From Streptomyces sp. NBC_01497 (GTDB taxonomy: Bacteria > Actinomycetota > Actinomycetes > Streptomycetales > Streptomycetaceae), in NCBI RefSeq assembly GCF_036250695.1, contig NZ_CP109427.1, positions 3,534,001-3,598,000 of the forward strand: a stretch of DNA of 64,000 bases, in the 5' to 3' direction. A program made the position numbers and the translations under genes. Of this stretch, positions 10,855 through 21,327 are shown piece after piece. The notes under the pieces are model-generated. The model was not told the DNA's origin, did no database searches, and was given only the letters and a program-made list of their open reading frames with translations. Each line of letters begins with the position of its first letter. The stretch's first letter is position 1.

Positions 10855-11990
10855 CCGCTCGTCGCTCCGAACGTCAGGGGGATGTTGTCGATCAGCCGCG
10901 TCGTACCGACCCGCGCGGCGACGGCGAGCACCGCCTCGCCCGTGAAGTCGTCGGGCACTTCGGTGAAGTCGGCCGGGTCGATCAGCGCCAGGTAGTCGAG
11001 CGCGAGGGGCGGATCCGTACGCGCGCCGAGATCCAGCACGCCCAGTGCCGCCGCCCGGACGGCGTCCGCGCCGGCGGAGGCCGCCCCGCCGGGGAGTGCC
11101 GGTCCGCCCGCGCAGGCCACCGCGTGCGCGTCGGCCGCGAGTCGCGGCTCGCCGAGCGCGGAGAGACCCGCCGCACGCGCCCCCGAGGCCGGGGCCGACT
11201 CGGCCCGCGCGCGCAGCGCGTGCTGCGCGCCGAGCCGGTCACGGGCCGCGAACAGCGCACGGGACAGCAGCAGTGCGGTGCGCCTGTCGGTGGCGGAGAG
11301 GTAGCGGTTGCGGCTGGAGAGCGCGAGCCCGTCGTCCTCCCGTACGGTCGGCACGCCGGCGATCTCGACCGGGAAGTTCAGGTCGGTGACCATCCGGCGG
11401 ATCAGCGCGAGCTGCTGGGCGTCCTTCTGGCCGAAGAACGCGACGTCGGCCGACGTGAGGTGGAGGAGCTTCGCGACGACGGTGAGCATCCCGTCGAAGT
11501 GCCCGGGGCGTGAGGCGCCCTCGAAACGCCGGCCCATCGCTCCCGCGGCGATCGTGACCCGGGGGTCACCGCCGGGATACACCTCGTCGACGGACGGCGC
11601 GAAGACCGTGTCCGCGCCGGCGGACCGCGCGGTGCGCAGGTCGGCGTCGAGGGTGCGCGGGTAGCGGTCGAGGTCCTCGCCCGCGCCGAACTGCAACGGA
11701 TTGACGAAGACCGTCGTGACGACGAAGCCCTCGCGGCCGACCCGTGCGCGGGCCGCGCGTATCAGGCTCGCGTGCCCTTCGTGCAGGGCGCCCATCGTCA
11801 TGACGACGGCCACACGCCGGCCGGGGCCGCGCCGCTTGAGCAGCCGGTCCAGGTCGTCCCTGGTGGGGGCGAGCTCGAAAGGGCGCCCGCCGCCGCTCGC
11901 GCCTCCGGGGTCCGGGAGGGCGTCCGCTCCCGGACCCCCGCCGGCCGTTTCCCGCCCGCCGCGAGCCATCACTTCACCGTCGCCGCTCAT
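10851..11990 (-). CDS. panC: Pantothenate synthetase
   Basis: Joins pantoate and beta-alanine with ATP. The nucleotidyltransferase motifs are clear: [15 protein letters not shown] with the HxGH-type signature, [36 protein letters not shown] and SSRNRYLS. At 379 residues it is longer than most PanC (~300) because of an N-terminal Gly-rich extension of ~35 residues and a ~50-residue Ala/Gly-rich insertion near 290-340. The ATG at 11990 shares a base with the upstream stop (TGATG), which fixes the start and indicates coupling to the DUF2520 gene. Confidence 0.95.
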   Translation of the reverse strand: MSGDGEVMARGGRETAGGGPGADALPDPGGASGGGRPFELAPTRDDLDRLLKRRGPGRRVAVVMTMGALHEGHASLIRAARARVGREGFVVTTVFVNPLQFGAGEDLDRYPRTLDADLRTARSAGADTVFAPSVDEVYPGGDPRVTIAAGAMGRRFEGASRPGHFDGMLTVVAKLLHLTSADVAFFGQKDAQQLALIRRMVTDLNFPVEIAGVPTVREDDGLALSSRNRYLSATDRRTALLLSRALFAARDRLGAQHALRARAESAPASGARAAGLSALGEPRLAADAHAVACAGGPALPGGAASAGADAVRAAALGVLDLGARTDPPLALDYLALIDPADFTEVPDDFTGEAVLAVAARVGTTRLIDNIPLTFGATSG

Positions 11991-13051
11991 CACGCGCTCC
12001 CGTCCCCGGAACCACTGTTTCCGTCTTCCTCTCCGGAACCCCCGGACCCCGGGCCATCGGATTCCGGGCCACCGGACCCCGGGCCACCGCCCGGCCCGTT
12101 CCGCCCCGGGCCGCTGAGGCCGGGACCGCCGGGGGCCCTGCCGCCGTCCGCGAGAACCACGAGCAGGTCCTCCGCCGACTCGGCTTTCAGCAGGCCGCTG
12201 GCGAGGGCGCGGTCCGCCGTCGTACGGGCCATCGCCAGGTAACCCGCGACCGCGCCCGGTGCGTGCCTGCGCAGCTCCGCCACGTGCGCCGCGACCGTGC
12301 CGGCGTCGCCCCTGGCGACCGGGCCCGTCAGGGCCGCGTCCCCCGAGCGCAGGGCGTTGTCGAGGGCCGCGCCGAGCAGCGGGCCGAGCATCTTGTCCGG
12401 CGCCGCCACCCCGGCCGCGTCCAGCAGCTCCATCGCCTGGGCGACCAGCGTCACCAGGTAGTTCGAACCGATCGCGAGCGCCGCGTGGTACAGCGGACGG
12501 GACTCCTCGGCGATCCACTCCGGCTCGCCGCCCATCTCGATCACCAGCGCCTGCGCCGCGAGGCGCAGCTCCTCGGGCGCGGTGACCCCGAACGAGCAGC
12601 CCGCCAGCCGCTGCACGTCCACCGAGGTGCCCGTGAACGTCATCGCCGGGTGCAGCGCGAGAGGCAGCGCGCCCGCGCGGAGCGCCGGGTCGAGCACCCT
12701 GGCCCCGTACCGCCCCGAGGTGTGCACGAGCAGCTGCCCCGGGCGTACGGCACCGGTCTCGGCCAGTCCCTCGACGAGGCCCGGCAGGGTGTCGTCCGGC
12801 ACGGTCAGCAGGACCAGTTCGGCGCGGGCGAGCACATCGGCGGGGGTCACGAGCGGCACCCCGGGCAGCAGCTCCTCGGCGCGCCGCCGGGAGGCGTCGG
12901 ACACACCCGACACGGCGACCGGGCGATGCCCCGCCATGGCGAGGGACGCGGCGAGCGCGGGGCCCACGCGGCCCGCGCCGACGACGCCCACCGTCAGGCG
13001 GGCGGGGCGGTCCCTGGGATCGAGGGGTTCCTTCGGTGCTGTGGGATTCAC
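11990..13051 (-). CDS. Rossmann-fold/DUF2520 protein
   Basis: 353 residues. An NAD(P)-binding Rossmann domain opens with [24 protein letters not shown] near residue 20. [32 protein letters not shown] and [10 protein letters not shown] follow, then the helical DUF2520 domain with [16 protein letters not shown]. The fold resembles ketopantoate- or prephenate-dehydrogenase-like enzymes. Its place directly before panC hints at a role in pantoate supply, but this is inference. The last ~50 residues are Gly/Pro/Ser repeats. GTG at 13051 has GGAAGG upstream; ATG at 13105 is an alternative start. Confidence 0.88.
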   Translation of the reverse strand: MNPTAPKEPLDPRDRPARLTVGVVGAGRVGPALAASLAMAGHRPVAVSGVSDASRRRAEELLPGVPLVTPADVLARAELVLLTVPDDTLPGLVEGLAETGAVRPGQLLVHTSGRYGARVLDPALRAGALPLALHPAMTFTGTSVDVQRLAGCSFGVTAPEELRLAAQALVIEMGGEPEWIAEESRPLYHAALAIGSNYLVTLVAQAMELLDAAGVAAPDKMLGPLLGAALDNALRSGDAALTGPVARGDAGTVAAHVAELRRHAPGAVAGYLAMARTTADRALASGLLKAESAEDLLVVLADGGRAPGGPGLSGPGRNGPGGGPGSGGPESDGPGSGGSGEEDGNSGSGDGSA

Positions 13052-13184
13052 GCGTAGGGGCCTTCCGTTCCAGTCCGCGGGGGGTACCGGACGTTTTCCG
13101 GCCATGCTACGCCAGCCGAAGCGGCCACCCCGGGCCCCGGAAAAGCCTTGGCCTGCCCTTGGCCGGCGGGTGATGATGCGCTCC

Positions 13185-14483
13185 ATGGCAGACGAGAACG
13201 AGCAGGCAGACCGTACATCGGGCCTTTCCCCGGCCGCTGGGGGCGGTCCGTTGGAGGGTCCCTCCGGAGCCGCTTCCGGGACCGCTCCCGAGGCGCCCGG
13301 TGAGGGCCCGCCCGGCGGCCCTTCGGGACCCGCGGACGACGCGGCGGCCCGGGCCCGCCGGCGGGCTGCCTTCGCGGGCGCCCGGCGGACGCTGCGCCAG
13401 GGCTGGGGCACCACTGTGCGGGAACGGATGGCCGAACTGGCGCGGACGGCGGAGACCGTCCACGACCTGGACGACTTCACCGACATCTACGGGGACGGCG
13501 TCGTCGCCGCGCTGGAGGCGCGCGTGGCGGAGCTGCTCGGCTTCCCGGACGCCGCGTTCTTCCCGACGGGCACCATGGCCCAGCAGGCCGCCCTGCGCTC
13601 CTGGGCCGGCCGCACCGGCAACCCCGTCGTCGCGCTGCACCCGCTCGCGCACCCCGAGGTGCACGAGGAGGGCGCCCTGTCCGCCGTGAGCGGGCTGCGC
13701 ACGGTCCACCCCACGACCGAGCGCCGGCTGCCGACCGCCGAGGAGGTGCGGACCTTCGGCGAACCCTTCGGGACCCTGATGCTGGAACTGCCGTTGCGCG
13801 ACGCGGGCTTCGTCCTGCCGTCCTGGGACGAACTGACCGCCGTCGTGGACGCGGCACGCGAGCGGGACGCGGTGGTGCACTTCGACGGCGCGCGCCTGTG
13901 GGAGACCACCACCCATTTCGGCCGTCCCCTGCACGAGATCGCGGGCCTCGCGGACAGCGTCTACGTGTCGTTCTACAAGTCCCTGGGGGGCCTGTCCGGT
14001 GCGGTGCTCGCCGGTCCCGGGAGCATGGTCGCCGAGGCCCGCTCCTGGCGGCACCGGTACGGCGGCAACCTCTACCAGCAGTTTCCGGCCGCGCTGTCCG
14101 CCCTGGCCGGGCTGGACGACGTACTGCCGCGGCTGCCGCTGTACGTGGCGCACGCGCGCCTGGTCGCCTCGGCGATCGCGGAGGCGTTCACGGCGGCCCC
14201 CGGCATCCCCTGGTTCCGCGTACATCCGGAGCCGCCGCACACGCAGGAGTTCCAGGTGTGGCTCCCCTTCGAGGCGGAGACGCTGACGGAGGCCGCCGTG
14301 AGCCAGGCCGAGGACACCGGGATCGCGCTGTTCGGAGCGTGGTCGCCCGGCGGCGGCGCGCCCGGGGTGTCGATGACGGAGGTCTCGTTGGGCGCCCCGG
14401 CCCTGACCTGGACCGCCGACGAGGTCAAGGAGGCGGCCACGGAGTTCGCGCGGCGCGCGGCCGGCCCGGGCCCGGGTGCATAA
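13185..14483 (+). CDS. Low-specificity L-threonine aldolase/beta-eliminating lyase family (PLP)
   Basis: 432 residues. A ~60-residue Gly/Pro-rich leader is followed by a fold-type I PLP enzyme: DFTDIYGDGVVAALEARVAELLG, FFPTGTMAQQAAL, VHFDGARLWE (Asp binding the PLP nitrogen) and the Schiff-base region SVYVSFYKSLGGLSGAVLAG with Lys. The family cleaves beta-hydroxy amino acids such as threonine to glycine and an aldehyde. It diverges from the DUF2520 gene and converges on the response regulator. The start is uncertain: ATGs at 13173, 13176 and 13185 share the frame, and the GGCGGG at 13165-13170 is best spaced for 13176. Confidence 0.88.
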   Translation: MADENEQADRTSGLSPAAGGGPLEGPSGAASGTAPEAPGEGPPGGPSGPADDAAARARRRAAFAGARRTLRQGWGTTVRERMAELARTAETVHDLDDFTDIYGDGVVAALEARVAELLGFPDAAFFPTGTMAQQAALRSWAGRTGNPVVALHPLAHPEVHEEGALSAVSGLRTVHPTTERRLPTAEEVRTFGEPFGTLMLELPLRDAGFVLPSWDELTAVVDAARERDAVVHFDGARLWETTTHFGRPLHEIAGLADSVYVSFYKSLGGLSGAVLAGPGSMVAEARSWRHRYGGNLYQQFPAALSALAGLDDVLPRLPLYVAHARLVASAIAEAFTAAPGIPWFRVHPEPPHTQEFQVWLPFEAETLTEAAVSQAEDTGIALFGAWSPGGGAPGVSMTEVSLGAPALTWTADEVKEAATEFARRAAGPGPGA

Positions 14484-14557
14484 CGGGCAGGGCACGGCGG
14501 CGCGTGAGTGGGTGAGTGGGTGAGCAGGGGCAGCGCGGCCGGCCGGGGCCGGTTCGC

Positions 14558-15270
<713 letters not shown>

Positions 15271-15271
<1 letters not shown>

Positions 15272-15328
15272 TCTCGGTGCGGTCGTTTCGGGCTCGTCGT
15301 TCTCGGTGCGGTCGTTTCGGGCTCGTCG
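15271..15328. repeat. 29-bp tandem duplication at the response-regulator start, in a 311-bp gene-free gap
   Basis: Two identical 29-bp units (15271-15299, 15300-15328) begin at the last base of the response-regulator gene and extend into its leader. The rest of the kinase-regulator gap (to 15582) holds GCGGGTCCGGCGC-type short repeats and no credible gene. The duplication would lengthen the untranslated leader or alter the promoter of the regulator. Confidence 0.8.
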
Positions 15329-15582
15329 TGACGAGGTCGTCGTGCGGTCGTCGTGCGAGGCCGGTGAGGTTCACGAGACCGGTGAGGTCTGCGAGGTCTC
15401 GGTGGGCGATCCGGCCCGGCACCGCCTCGCCTTGCCCCGCCTCCCCGTACACGGTGCGCCGTGTGCGGTTTCCGGGCTTCCCGGCGGTACGCGGATCCCG
15501 GTGACCGGGCCCGGCCGACGCACGCGGGTCCGGCGCGCGAGTCCGATTCCGCGGGTCCGGCGCCCGGGTCCGGCGCGCTGCT

Positions 15583-16782
15583 TCAATGCGCGGGTTTCAG
15601 CGGCAGCAGGGCGCTGATGCGGAACCCCCCGCCCGGTCTCGGCCCCGCGTCCAGCGTGCCGCCGACCATGCCGACCCGCTCCCGCATGCCGATCAGCCCC
15701 TGCCCGTGTCCGTCGGCGCCCCGGTCCTCCTGCATCGCGAGCGCCGCGCCCCGGCCGTCGTCCTCGACGAGCAGCCCGAGGCCGTCGTCGAAGTAGACCA
15801 GCCGGACGCTCGCACCCACATCGGGTCCGCCGTGCTTGCGGCTGTTGGTCAGCGCCTCCTGCACGATCCGGTACGCGGTGAGCTCCACGCCGGTCGGGAG
15901 CGGGCGCGGAGTGCCCTCGACCTTGAAGTCGACGGTGATCCCGGCCTGCCGCACCTGCTCGACCAGGACCTCGATCTGTTCGACGTCCGGCTGCGGCACG
16001 TACTCGCCGCTCTCCTGGCCGTCGCCGGTCCGCAGGACGCCGAGCAGCCGGCGCATCTCGGCGAGCGCCTGCCTGCCCGTGCCGGAGATGGTCTCCAGCG
16101 CCTGCTTGGCCTGGTCCGGGGCCGCGTCGAGCACATAGGCGGCCCCGTCCGCCTGGACGACCATCACGGAGACGTTGTGGGCGACGACGTCGTGCAGCTC
16201 GCGGGCGATGCGGGCGCGTTCCGCCGCGACGGCGACCTTCGCCTGCGCCTCCCGCTCCTTCTCCAGCCGGGCCGCGCGCTCCACGAGTTGGTCGAAGTAG
16301 GCACGACGGGTACGCATCGAGTCCCCGAGCACCCAGGCGAGCACGAACGGGACGGTCAGGACGAGCGTGAAGAAGACCCGGCCGGGAGTGCTGACGCCCT
16401 CCGTCGGCCAGCGCACCTGTGACATCGGCGCGGCGACGACCCCGCCGACGAGCGCCAGTCGCGACGCCCACCGCCGGCCGCCCTGCGCGACCACGGTGTA
16501 GATCGCGACGAGCATGGCGAAATCCGCGACCCCCGGCCGCACGTCCAGCAGGAGTTGTGCGACGCCCAGCACGGCGACGAGCACGAGCATCGCCCCGGCG
16601 GCCACCCGCCGCAGCGCCACCGCCACCCCGAACAGCAGGGCGAGCAGCATCGCGGAGAGCCGGGGGCCCACCCCTGTCTGCTCCTGCACCGCCCACAGCA
16701 GAGAGGCCCCGAGGAGGACGACAGCCCAGAAGCTGTCGACGCCCATGGGGTGTCTGCGGACGAAATCGTAGAGGCGCTGCAC
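15583..16782 (-). CDS. Sensor histidine kinase (HisKA_3 type)
   Basis: 399 residues. Several transmembrane helices occupy about 15-160 (FWAVVLLGASLLWAV; LSAMLLALLFGVAVAL; MLVLVAVLGVAQLLL; FTLVLTVPFVLAWVLG). A short coiled-coil (VERAARLEKEREAQAKVAVAAERARIA) leads to the HisKA_3 dimerisation helix with phosphoacceptor His197 in RELHDVVAHNVSVMV. The HATPase domain has ALTNSRKHGG (N box), VEDDGRG and GLIGMRERV. With the NarL-type regulator it makes a two-component system. Its signal is unknown and no obvious extracytoplasmic sensor domain exists, so sensing is probably within the membrane. Confidence 0.94.
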   Translation of the reverse strand: MQRLYDFVRRHPMGVDSFWAVVLLGASLLWAVQEQTGVGPRLSAMLLALLFGVAVALRRVAAGAMLVLVAVLGVAQLLLDVRPGVADFAMLVAIYTVVAQGGRRWASRLALVGGVVAAPMSQVRWPTEGVSTPGRVFFTLVLTVPFVLAWVLGDSMRTRRAYFDQLVERAARLEKEREAQAKVAVAAERARIARELHDVVAHNVSVMVVQADGAAYVLDAAPDQAKQALETISGTGRQALAEMRRLLGVLRTGDGQESGEYVPQPDVEQIEVLVEQVRQAGITVDFKVEGTPRPLPTGVELTAYRIVQEALTNSRKHGGPDVGASVRLVYFDDGLGLLVEDDGRGAALAMQEDRGADGHGQGLIGMRERVGMVGGTLDAGPRPGGGFRISALLPLKPAH

Positions 16783-16877
16783 GTGACCCAGCGTAGGGAG
16801 GCGGACGAGGCGAGGGGGTCAACCGGAGGGTCGATCCGGTCGGCGGAAGCGTACTCCCCAAGGTGGAGACTTGGCGC

Positions 16878-18128
16878 GTGACGGAGGACATGCGCAAGGG
16901 CCGAGCGCGCGGCTGGCGCGAGGCGACGGAGGACGCGCTGTACGGGCCCGGTGGCTTCTACCTGCGCTCCCGTCCCGCCGCCCACTTCCGTACCTCGGTG
17001 CACGCGTCCCCCCTGTTCGCGGCCGCCGTCACGCGCCTGCTCGCCGCGACGGCCCGCGCGCTCGGCAGCCCCGAAGCGGCCTTCGTGGACATGGCCGCCG
17101 GGCGCGGGGAACTGGCCACAGCGGTGGCGGAAGCGACGGACGTGACCGGGCCGACGGCGGGAGCGCCCCGTGCAAAAGGGCTCACCGGGGGCCCTGGTCG
17201 CGGCGGGGCCAGTGGTACAGCGGAAGCCACTGGCACGGCAGGTGCGGCCGATACGGAAGGGGCCGGCGGCTCGGCAGGTGGCGCCGGTACGGCAGGACCC
17301 ACCGATGCCGTCGGGTCGTGGGCGCCGTACGGGACGGCGGTACGTACCTACGCCGTCGAGCGGGCACCCGCGCCCACCGGACTCGATCCCCGCGTCGCCT
17401 GGCTCGCCGAACCACCGGCCGGCGTGACCGGTCTGCTGTTCGCGAACGAATGGCTGGACAACGTGCCCGTGGACGTCGCCGAGACCGACGCGGAGGGCGT
17501 GCCCCGGTACGTACGGGTGCGGCGCGACGGCACCGAGGAACCGGGCGCCCCCGTGACCGGGGCGGACGCCCGCTGGCTGGCGCGCTGGTGGCCGATCGCG
17601 GGTGCCCGGCCGGGTACGCGCGCCGAGATCGGCCGGCCCCGCGACGAGGCGTGGCGGCGGGCGGCCGGCTCGCTCACGCGGGGTCTCGCGGTCGCCGTCG
17701 ACTACGGGCACGTGCGCGCGTCGCGTCCGCCGTACGGCACGCTGACGGGCTTCCGCGACGGCCGGGAGGTGCGGCCCGTACCGGACGGCGGGTGCGACCT
17801 GACCTCGCACGTGGCAATGGACGCGATCGCGCCGGGCAGTGTTCGCGTGACGCAGCGCACGGCCCTGCGCGCCCTCGGTGTCACCGGCGACCGCCCGCCG
17901 CTCGCGCTCGCGCGCACCGACCCCGCCGGGTACCTGCGGGCGCTGTCGGACGCGGGCGAGGCGGCCGAGCTGACCGCGCGCGGCGGCCTCGGCGACTTCA
18001 CCTGGCTGCTCCAGCCGGTCGGTATCGACCTCACCGACATCCCCGAACTCGCCGATCTCGCGGAAACCGCCGAACTCGCCGAACCGTCCGGACCCATCGG
18101 CCCCCGCGCCCCGGACGGAGCCGGCTGA
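16878..18128 (+). CDS. MidA/NDUFAF7-family SAM-dependent methyltransferase
   Basis: 416 residues. Recognisable family blocks are [46 protein letters not shown] (SAM site), [26 protein letters not shown] and [14 protein letters not shown] Gly/Thr/Ala-rich insertion of ~60 residues splits the SAM domain. NDUFAF7, the mitochondrial member, dimethylates an arginine of the complex I 49-kDa subunit (NDUFS2, the NuoD homologue). Here the next gene is itself a NuoD homologue, which makes a substrate relationship likely. GTG at 16878 is chosen because GGTGGAG lies nine bases upstream; GTG at 16863 is in frame. Confidence 0.85.
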   Translation: MTEDMRKGRARGWREATEDALYGPGGFYLRSRPAAHFRTSVHASPLFAAAVTRLLAATARALGSPEAAFVDMAAGRGELATAVAEATDVTGPTAGAPRAKGLTGGPGRGGASGTAEATGTAGAADTEGAGGSAGGAGTAGPTDAVGSWAPYGTAVRTYAVERAPAPTGLDPRVAWLAEPPAGVTGLLFANEWLDNVPVDVAETDAEGVPRYVRVRRDGTEEPGAPVTGADARWLARWWPIAGARPGTRAEIGRPRDEAWRRAAGSLTRGLAVAVDYGHVRASRPPYGTLTGFRDGREVRPVPDGGCDLTSHVAMDAIAPGSVRVTQRTALRALGVTGDRPPLALARTDPAGYLRALSDAGEAAELTARGGLGDFTWLLQPVGIDLTDIPELADLAETAELAEPSGPIGPRAPDGAG

Positions 18129-18250
18129 ACCACCGCGGACCGGCAGGACCCGCCGGGCCGGCAGGGCGCCCCGACCCGCATCGCACGCACCGAACCGGCA
18201 GGACCCGCCGGGCCGAACGGAGCCGGCTGAACCATTCCGGACCGGCAGGA
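18115..18250. repeat. Direct repeat spanning the methyltransferase stop codon
   Basis: A 34-bp unit at 18115-18148, which includes the methyltransferase TGA, recurs with three changes at 18217-18250 (period 102 bp). A 22-bp unit (18139-18160) recurs exactly at 18194-18215. The gap before nuoD therefore looks like a degenerate duplication of the gene's 3' end. No gene is present in it. Confidence 0.75.
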
Positions 18251-18410
18251 GGCACCCGCCCGCACGGGCCGGGCCGTCGCGGGCGTCCCCGGGCCGTCCC
18301 CGGGTCCGCGTCGCCTCGCGCGGCAGGCGCGCGCGGCGCCACCCGGCGGCGGCTCTCGGCGTCCGTCCCCTGAATCCCGGGTTCAGCTCGTGCTCTGCGA
18401 GACTGTGGGC

Positions 18411-19568
18411 ATGACCGACAGCTCCGGCGCCACCACCACCGTCGGGATCGGCGGGGCCGCCGAGAGCACCGACATGGTGCTCAACATCGGCCCCCAGCAC
18501 CCCTCCACGCACGGCGTGCTGCGGCTGCGGCTCGTCCTCGACGGGGAGGTCATCCGCCAGGCGGAGCCGGTCATCGGCTACATGCACCGGGGCGCGGAGA
18601 AACTCTTCGAGGCGCGCGACTACCGGCAGATCATCATGCTCGCCAACCGGCACGACTGGCTGTCGGCGTTCTCCAACGAGCTGGGCGTCGTCATGGCCGT
18701 CGAGCGGATGCTCGGCATGGAGGTGCCCGAGCGCGCCGTCTGGACGCGCACACTGCTGGCCGAGTTGAACAGGGTGCTCAACCACCTGATGTTCCTCGGC
18801 TCCTATCCGCTCGAACTCGGCGGCATCACACCGGTCTTCCACGCCTTCAGGGAGCGGGAGGAGCTCCAGAACGTGATGGAGGAGGTCTCCGGCGGCCGTA
18901 TGCACTACATGTTCAACCGGGTCGGCGGCCTGAAGGAGGACCTGCCCGCGGGCTGGTCGGGCCGGGCCCGCCACGCGATCGCCGCCGTACGGTCGCGGAT
19001 GGACGTCTTCGACCGCCTGGTCCTCGGCAACGAGATCTTCCGCGGCCGGACGCGGGACGTCGGCGTCCTCGCACCCGGCACCGTGCGCGCGTACGGCGTG
19101 ACGGGGCCCATCGCGCGCGCGTCGGGCGTCGACTTCGACCTGCGCCGCGACGAGCCGTACCTCGCGTACGGCGAACTGCGCGACGTCCTGACGGTGGTGA
19201 CCCGGCAGGAGGGCGACTGCCTCGCCCGCTTCGAGTGCCTGCTGGAACAGACCCACAACGCGCTCGCGCTCGCGGACGCCTGTCTGGACCGGCTCGCCGA
19301 CCTGCCGCCCGGACCCATCAACCAGCGGCTGCCGAAGGTGCTCAAGGCTCCTGAGGGCCATACGTACGCCTGGACGGAGAACCCGCTCGGCGTCAACGGC
19401 TACTACCTGGTGTCCAAGGGGGAGAAGACGCCCTACCGGCTGAAACTCCGCTCGGCTTCCTTCAACAACATCCAGGCCCTGACGGAACTGCTGCCGGGCA
19501 CGCAGGTCGCGGACATGGTGGCGATCCTCGGATCACTGTTCTTCGTCGTCGGCGACATCGACAAGTAG
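18411..19568 (+). CDS. nuoD: NADH-quinone oxidoreductase subunit D-like protein (orphan NuoD2)
   Basis: 385 residues with the complex I 49-kDa signature throughout: [50 protein letters not shown]-like [13 protein letters not shown], and the C-terminal [18 protein letters not shown]. In complex I this subunit forms part of the quinone pocket. No other nuo gene is in the window, so this is an isolated second copy, preceded only by a MidA-type methyltransferase. ATG at 18411 is preferred; a GTG at 18390 would add seven residues. Its partner complex (main complex I or an alternative hydrogenase-like complex) is unknown. Confidence 0.93.
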   Translation: MTDSSGATTTVGIGGAAESTDMVLNIGPQHPSTHGVLRLRLVLDGEVIRQAEPVIGYMHRGAEKLFEARDYRQIIMLANRHDWLSAFSNELGVVMAVERMLGMEVPERAVWTRTLLAELNRVLNHLMFLGSYPLELGGITPVFHAFREREELQNVMEEVSGGRMHYMFNRVGGLKEDLPAGWSGRARHAIAAVRSRMDVFDRLVLGNEIFRGRTRDVGVLAPGTVRAYGVTGPIARASGVDFDLRRDEPYLAYGELRDVLTVVTRQEGDCLARFECLLEQTHNALALADACLDRLADLPPGPINQRLPKVLKAPEGHTYAWTENPLGVNGYYLVSKGEKTPYRLKLRSASFNNIQALTELLPGTQVADMVAILGSLFFVVGDIDK

Positions 19569-19659
19569 CGGGCCGCCACCGGCCCGGCGGACGGGTCGGA
19601 CCGGGAGCGGCCCGGCGGACCGCCGTCCTCGGCCGCGACCGTCCGCCTGGGCGGGCCGC

Positions 19660-20916
19660 TCAGGAGCCCAGCGCGCTGCGCAGGCCGTGCACTTCGAGGC
19701 GCTCGGTGTCGTCGTGCTCGGTCAGGTCGATGACCTCGGACCCGGTGTCCCCGTGCCCGCCGTCGCCGTCGCCCGCGTCCCGCTGACCGGAGAGGCCCCG
19801 CCGATCGGCCAGGGCGCGCTTCTGATCGTCGACGTCCCGCTGCTCGCCCAGGTCCCGCTGAGCGTCCACGTCCCGCTGCTCGCCCAGGTCCCGCTGAGCG
19901 TCCACGTCCCGCTGAGCGCCGGAGTCCAGCAGGCCGCCCGCGTCCGCGTCCGGCCGGTCGTCCGCTTCCGGCGCCTCCGCATGCTCCCTGCCCGCTTCCG
20001 GGGAGCCCTCGGGAGGTACCCGGCCGCCGTGCTGCATGCCGAAGAAGTCGAACCCCTTACCACCGGGCCGCTGTTCCGGCCGGTGCTGCGTACGGCGCGC
20101 GTACGGCACGATCGCGGACGGGCTCGTGGCGCGCCGCGCGGGCAGCGCGGGCCGCCCCTCGGCCGGGTCCTGAGCCTCGGCCGCCGGCCCGGCGTCCGTC
20201 CTCCGCTCGGCCGGCTCCGCCACGGCGCGCTCCACGGACCGCTGCCCCGAGGCCGGTGCCGGGGACGCCGCGTCTGTTCCGCCGGCCGCCGGAGCGTCGT
20301 CCGCCCGCCGGGCGGCGCTCTCCACCGCGAGCCGCTCGCGAGGAGCGGGAAGTGCCGTCTGCCGGGCGCCGTTCGCCGCGAGTTCGTCCAGCGCCCTGCT
20401 CGCCATGAGGTACGCCGACGGTGTGAGCGTGCCGCCCGCCGCGAGGGCCCTGGGCGTCACCGTGGCCGCGATCGCGAGCCTGCGGCGGCCTTCGAGGGCG
20501 CTCGCACGCTCCGTCTCCGCGGTCGCGTACCGGCGCAGCAGTGCCGCGTGCTCGCCCCGCAGCCGGGCCAGTTCGACGCGCTTCGCCCGCAGCTTGCCGT
20601 CGAGCCGGGTGCGGATCTCCCGCGCCTCGTCGACGTCGGCCTCCAGTTCGGCGACCCGCTCGTCCGTCTTCCACTGGTCGCTCTCCCGCGCGCGCGTCAG
20701 TTCCGCGACCCGGTGGCCCGCGTCGCGGTCCCAGCCGCGCATGAGCACCGCGCCGGTCAGGGCCGCGACACCGGCCACCACCGCGAGTCCGCGCAGCAGG
20801 AGCGGATCGTCGACGGCCCAGACGCCACCCGCGCACACGACGGCGACCGCGGCGACGGCGCTCGGGGGGAGGAGTTTGTGGAGGGGCGGGGAATGGCGGT
20901 GGCGTCCACGTGGCAT
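19660..20916 (-). CDS. Membrane-anchored coiled-coil protein with tandem QRD repeats, hypothetical
   Basis: 418 residues. Two transmembrane helices (about 18-35 and 38-58) form a hairpin that leaves both ends cytoplasmic. Charged heptads at 68-145 (VAELTRARESDQWKTDERVAELEADVDEA ...) indicate a coiled coil. A long Ala/Pro/Arg-rich segment follows. Near the C-terminus a 12-residue unit (AQRDVDAQRDLGEQRDVDAQ pattern) repeats 2.5 times, encoded by 36-bp tandem repeats at 19831-19920. No family recognised. The layout suits a scaffold or envelope-associated protein, but no function can be given. Confidence 0.8.
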   Translation of the reverse strand: MPRGRHRHSPPLHKLLPPSAVAAVAVVCAGGVWAVDDPLLLRGLAVVAGVAALTGAVLMRGWDRDAGHRVAELTRARESDQWKTDERVAELEADVDEAREIRTRLDGKLRAKRVELARLRGEHAALLRRYATAETERASALEGRRRLAIAATVTPRALAAGGTLTPSAYLMASRALDELAANGARQTALPAPRERLAVESAARRADDAPAAGGTDAASPAPASGQRSVERAVAEPAERRTDAGPAAEAQDPAEGRPALPARRATSPSAIVPYARRTQHRPEQRPGGKGFDFFGMQHGGRVPPEGSPEAGREHAEAPEADDRPDADAGGLLDSGAQRDVDAQRDLGEQRDVDAQRDLGEQRDVDDQKRALADRRGLSGQRDAGDGDGGHGDTGSEVIDLTEHDDTERLEVHGLRSALGS

Positions 20917-21121
20917 GGCTCGAAATTTACCCCCCCGATGGGCCGAACGGGTGTAAGGAGTGACAACTTTGCCGGTCCGTTTTCGGGACCTTCACCCGAG
21001 CCCTCGCGAACTCCTCCGCACGCCCGCGCCCCGATTCCCGCGTCCCGCCGCGCACAACCCTCCAGTCCGCAGGCACCGAACTCTCCGGCACCCCGTCGCG
21101 GAAGTCCCCACGCACCGCGAG

Positions 21122-21227
21122 AACGCATGTCCCGCGCGCCTCGGAACGCACGTCCCGCGCACCGCGAAAACGCGTGTCCCCCCACCTCGCAACGCACGTC
21201 CCGCAGTCAGCGGAACGCGACTTCCGG
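21122..21227. repeat. Five degenerate 23-bp units in a 411-bp gene-free gap
   Basis: The element AACGCRYGTCCCGC recurs at 21122, 21145, 21169, 21191 and (partial) 21214, with spacings of 22-24 bp. The gap 20917-21327 lies between the esterase stop and the start of the coiled-coil gene on the minus strand. Frames crossing it are compositionally odd and have no ribosome sites, so I see no gene. The spacing, close to two helical turns, would suit cooperative protein binding, or the array may be a decayed minisatellite. Confidence 0.65.
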
Positions 21228-21327
21228 ATTTCCCCGTACGGGCTTTCCGCGCACCCGGACGGGAGTTCTTCACCCCGCCGGGTCGCCACACGCCACCGCC
21301 ACGCGTCACCGCCCCGTTCACCCCGCC

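Noticed and set aside
16356..19361. A 1001-residue minus-strand frame over the methyltransferase and nuoD genes
   Set aside because: It is antisense to two well-supported genes and has no recognisable motif or credible start.
21122..21227. Considered as a CRISPR array
   Set aside because: Units are too degenerate, spacers would be under 15 bp and no cas gene is present in the window.
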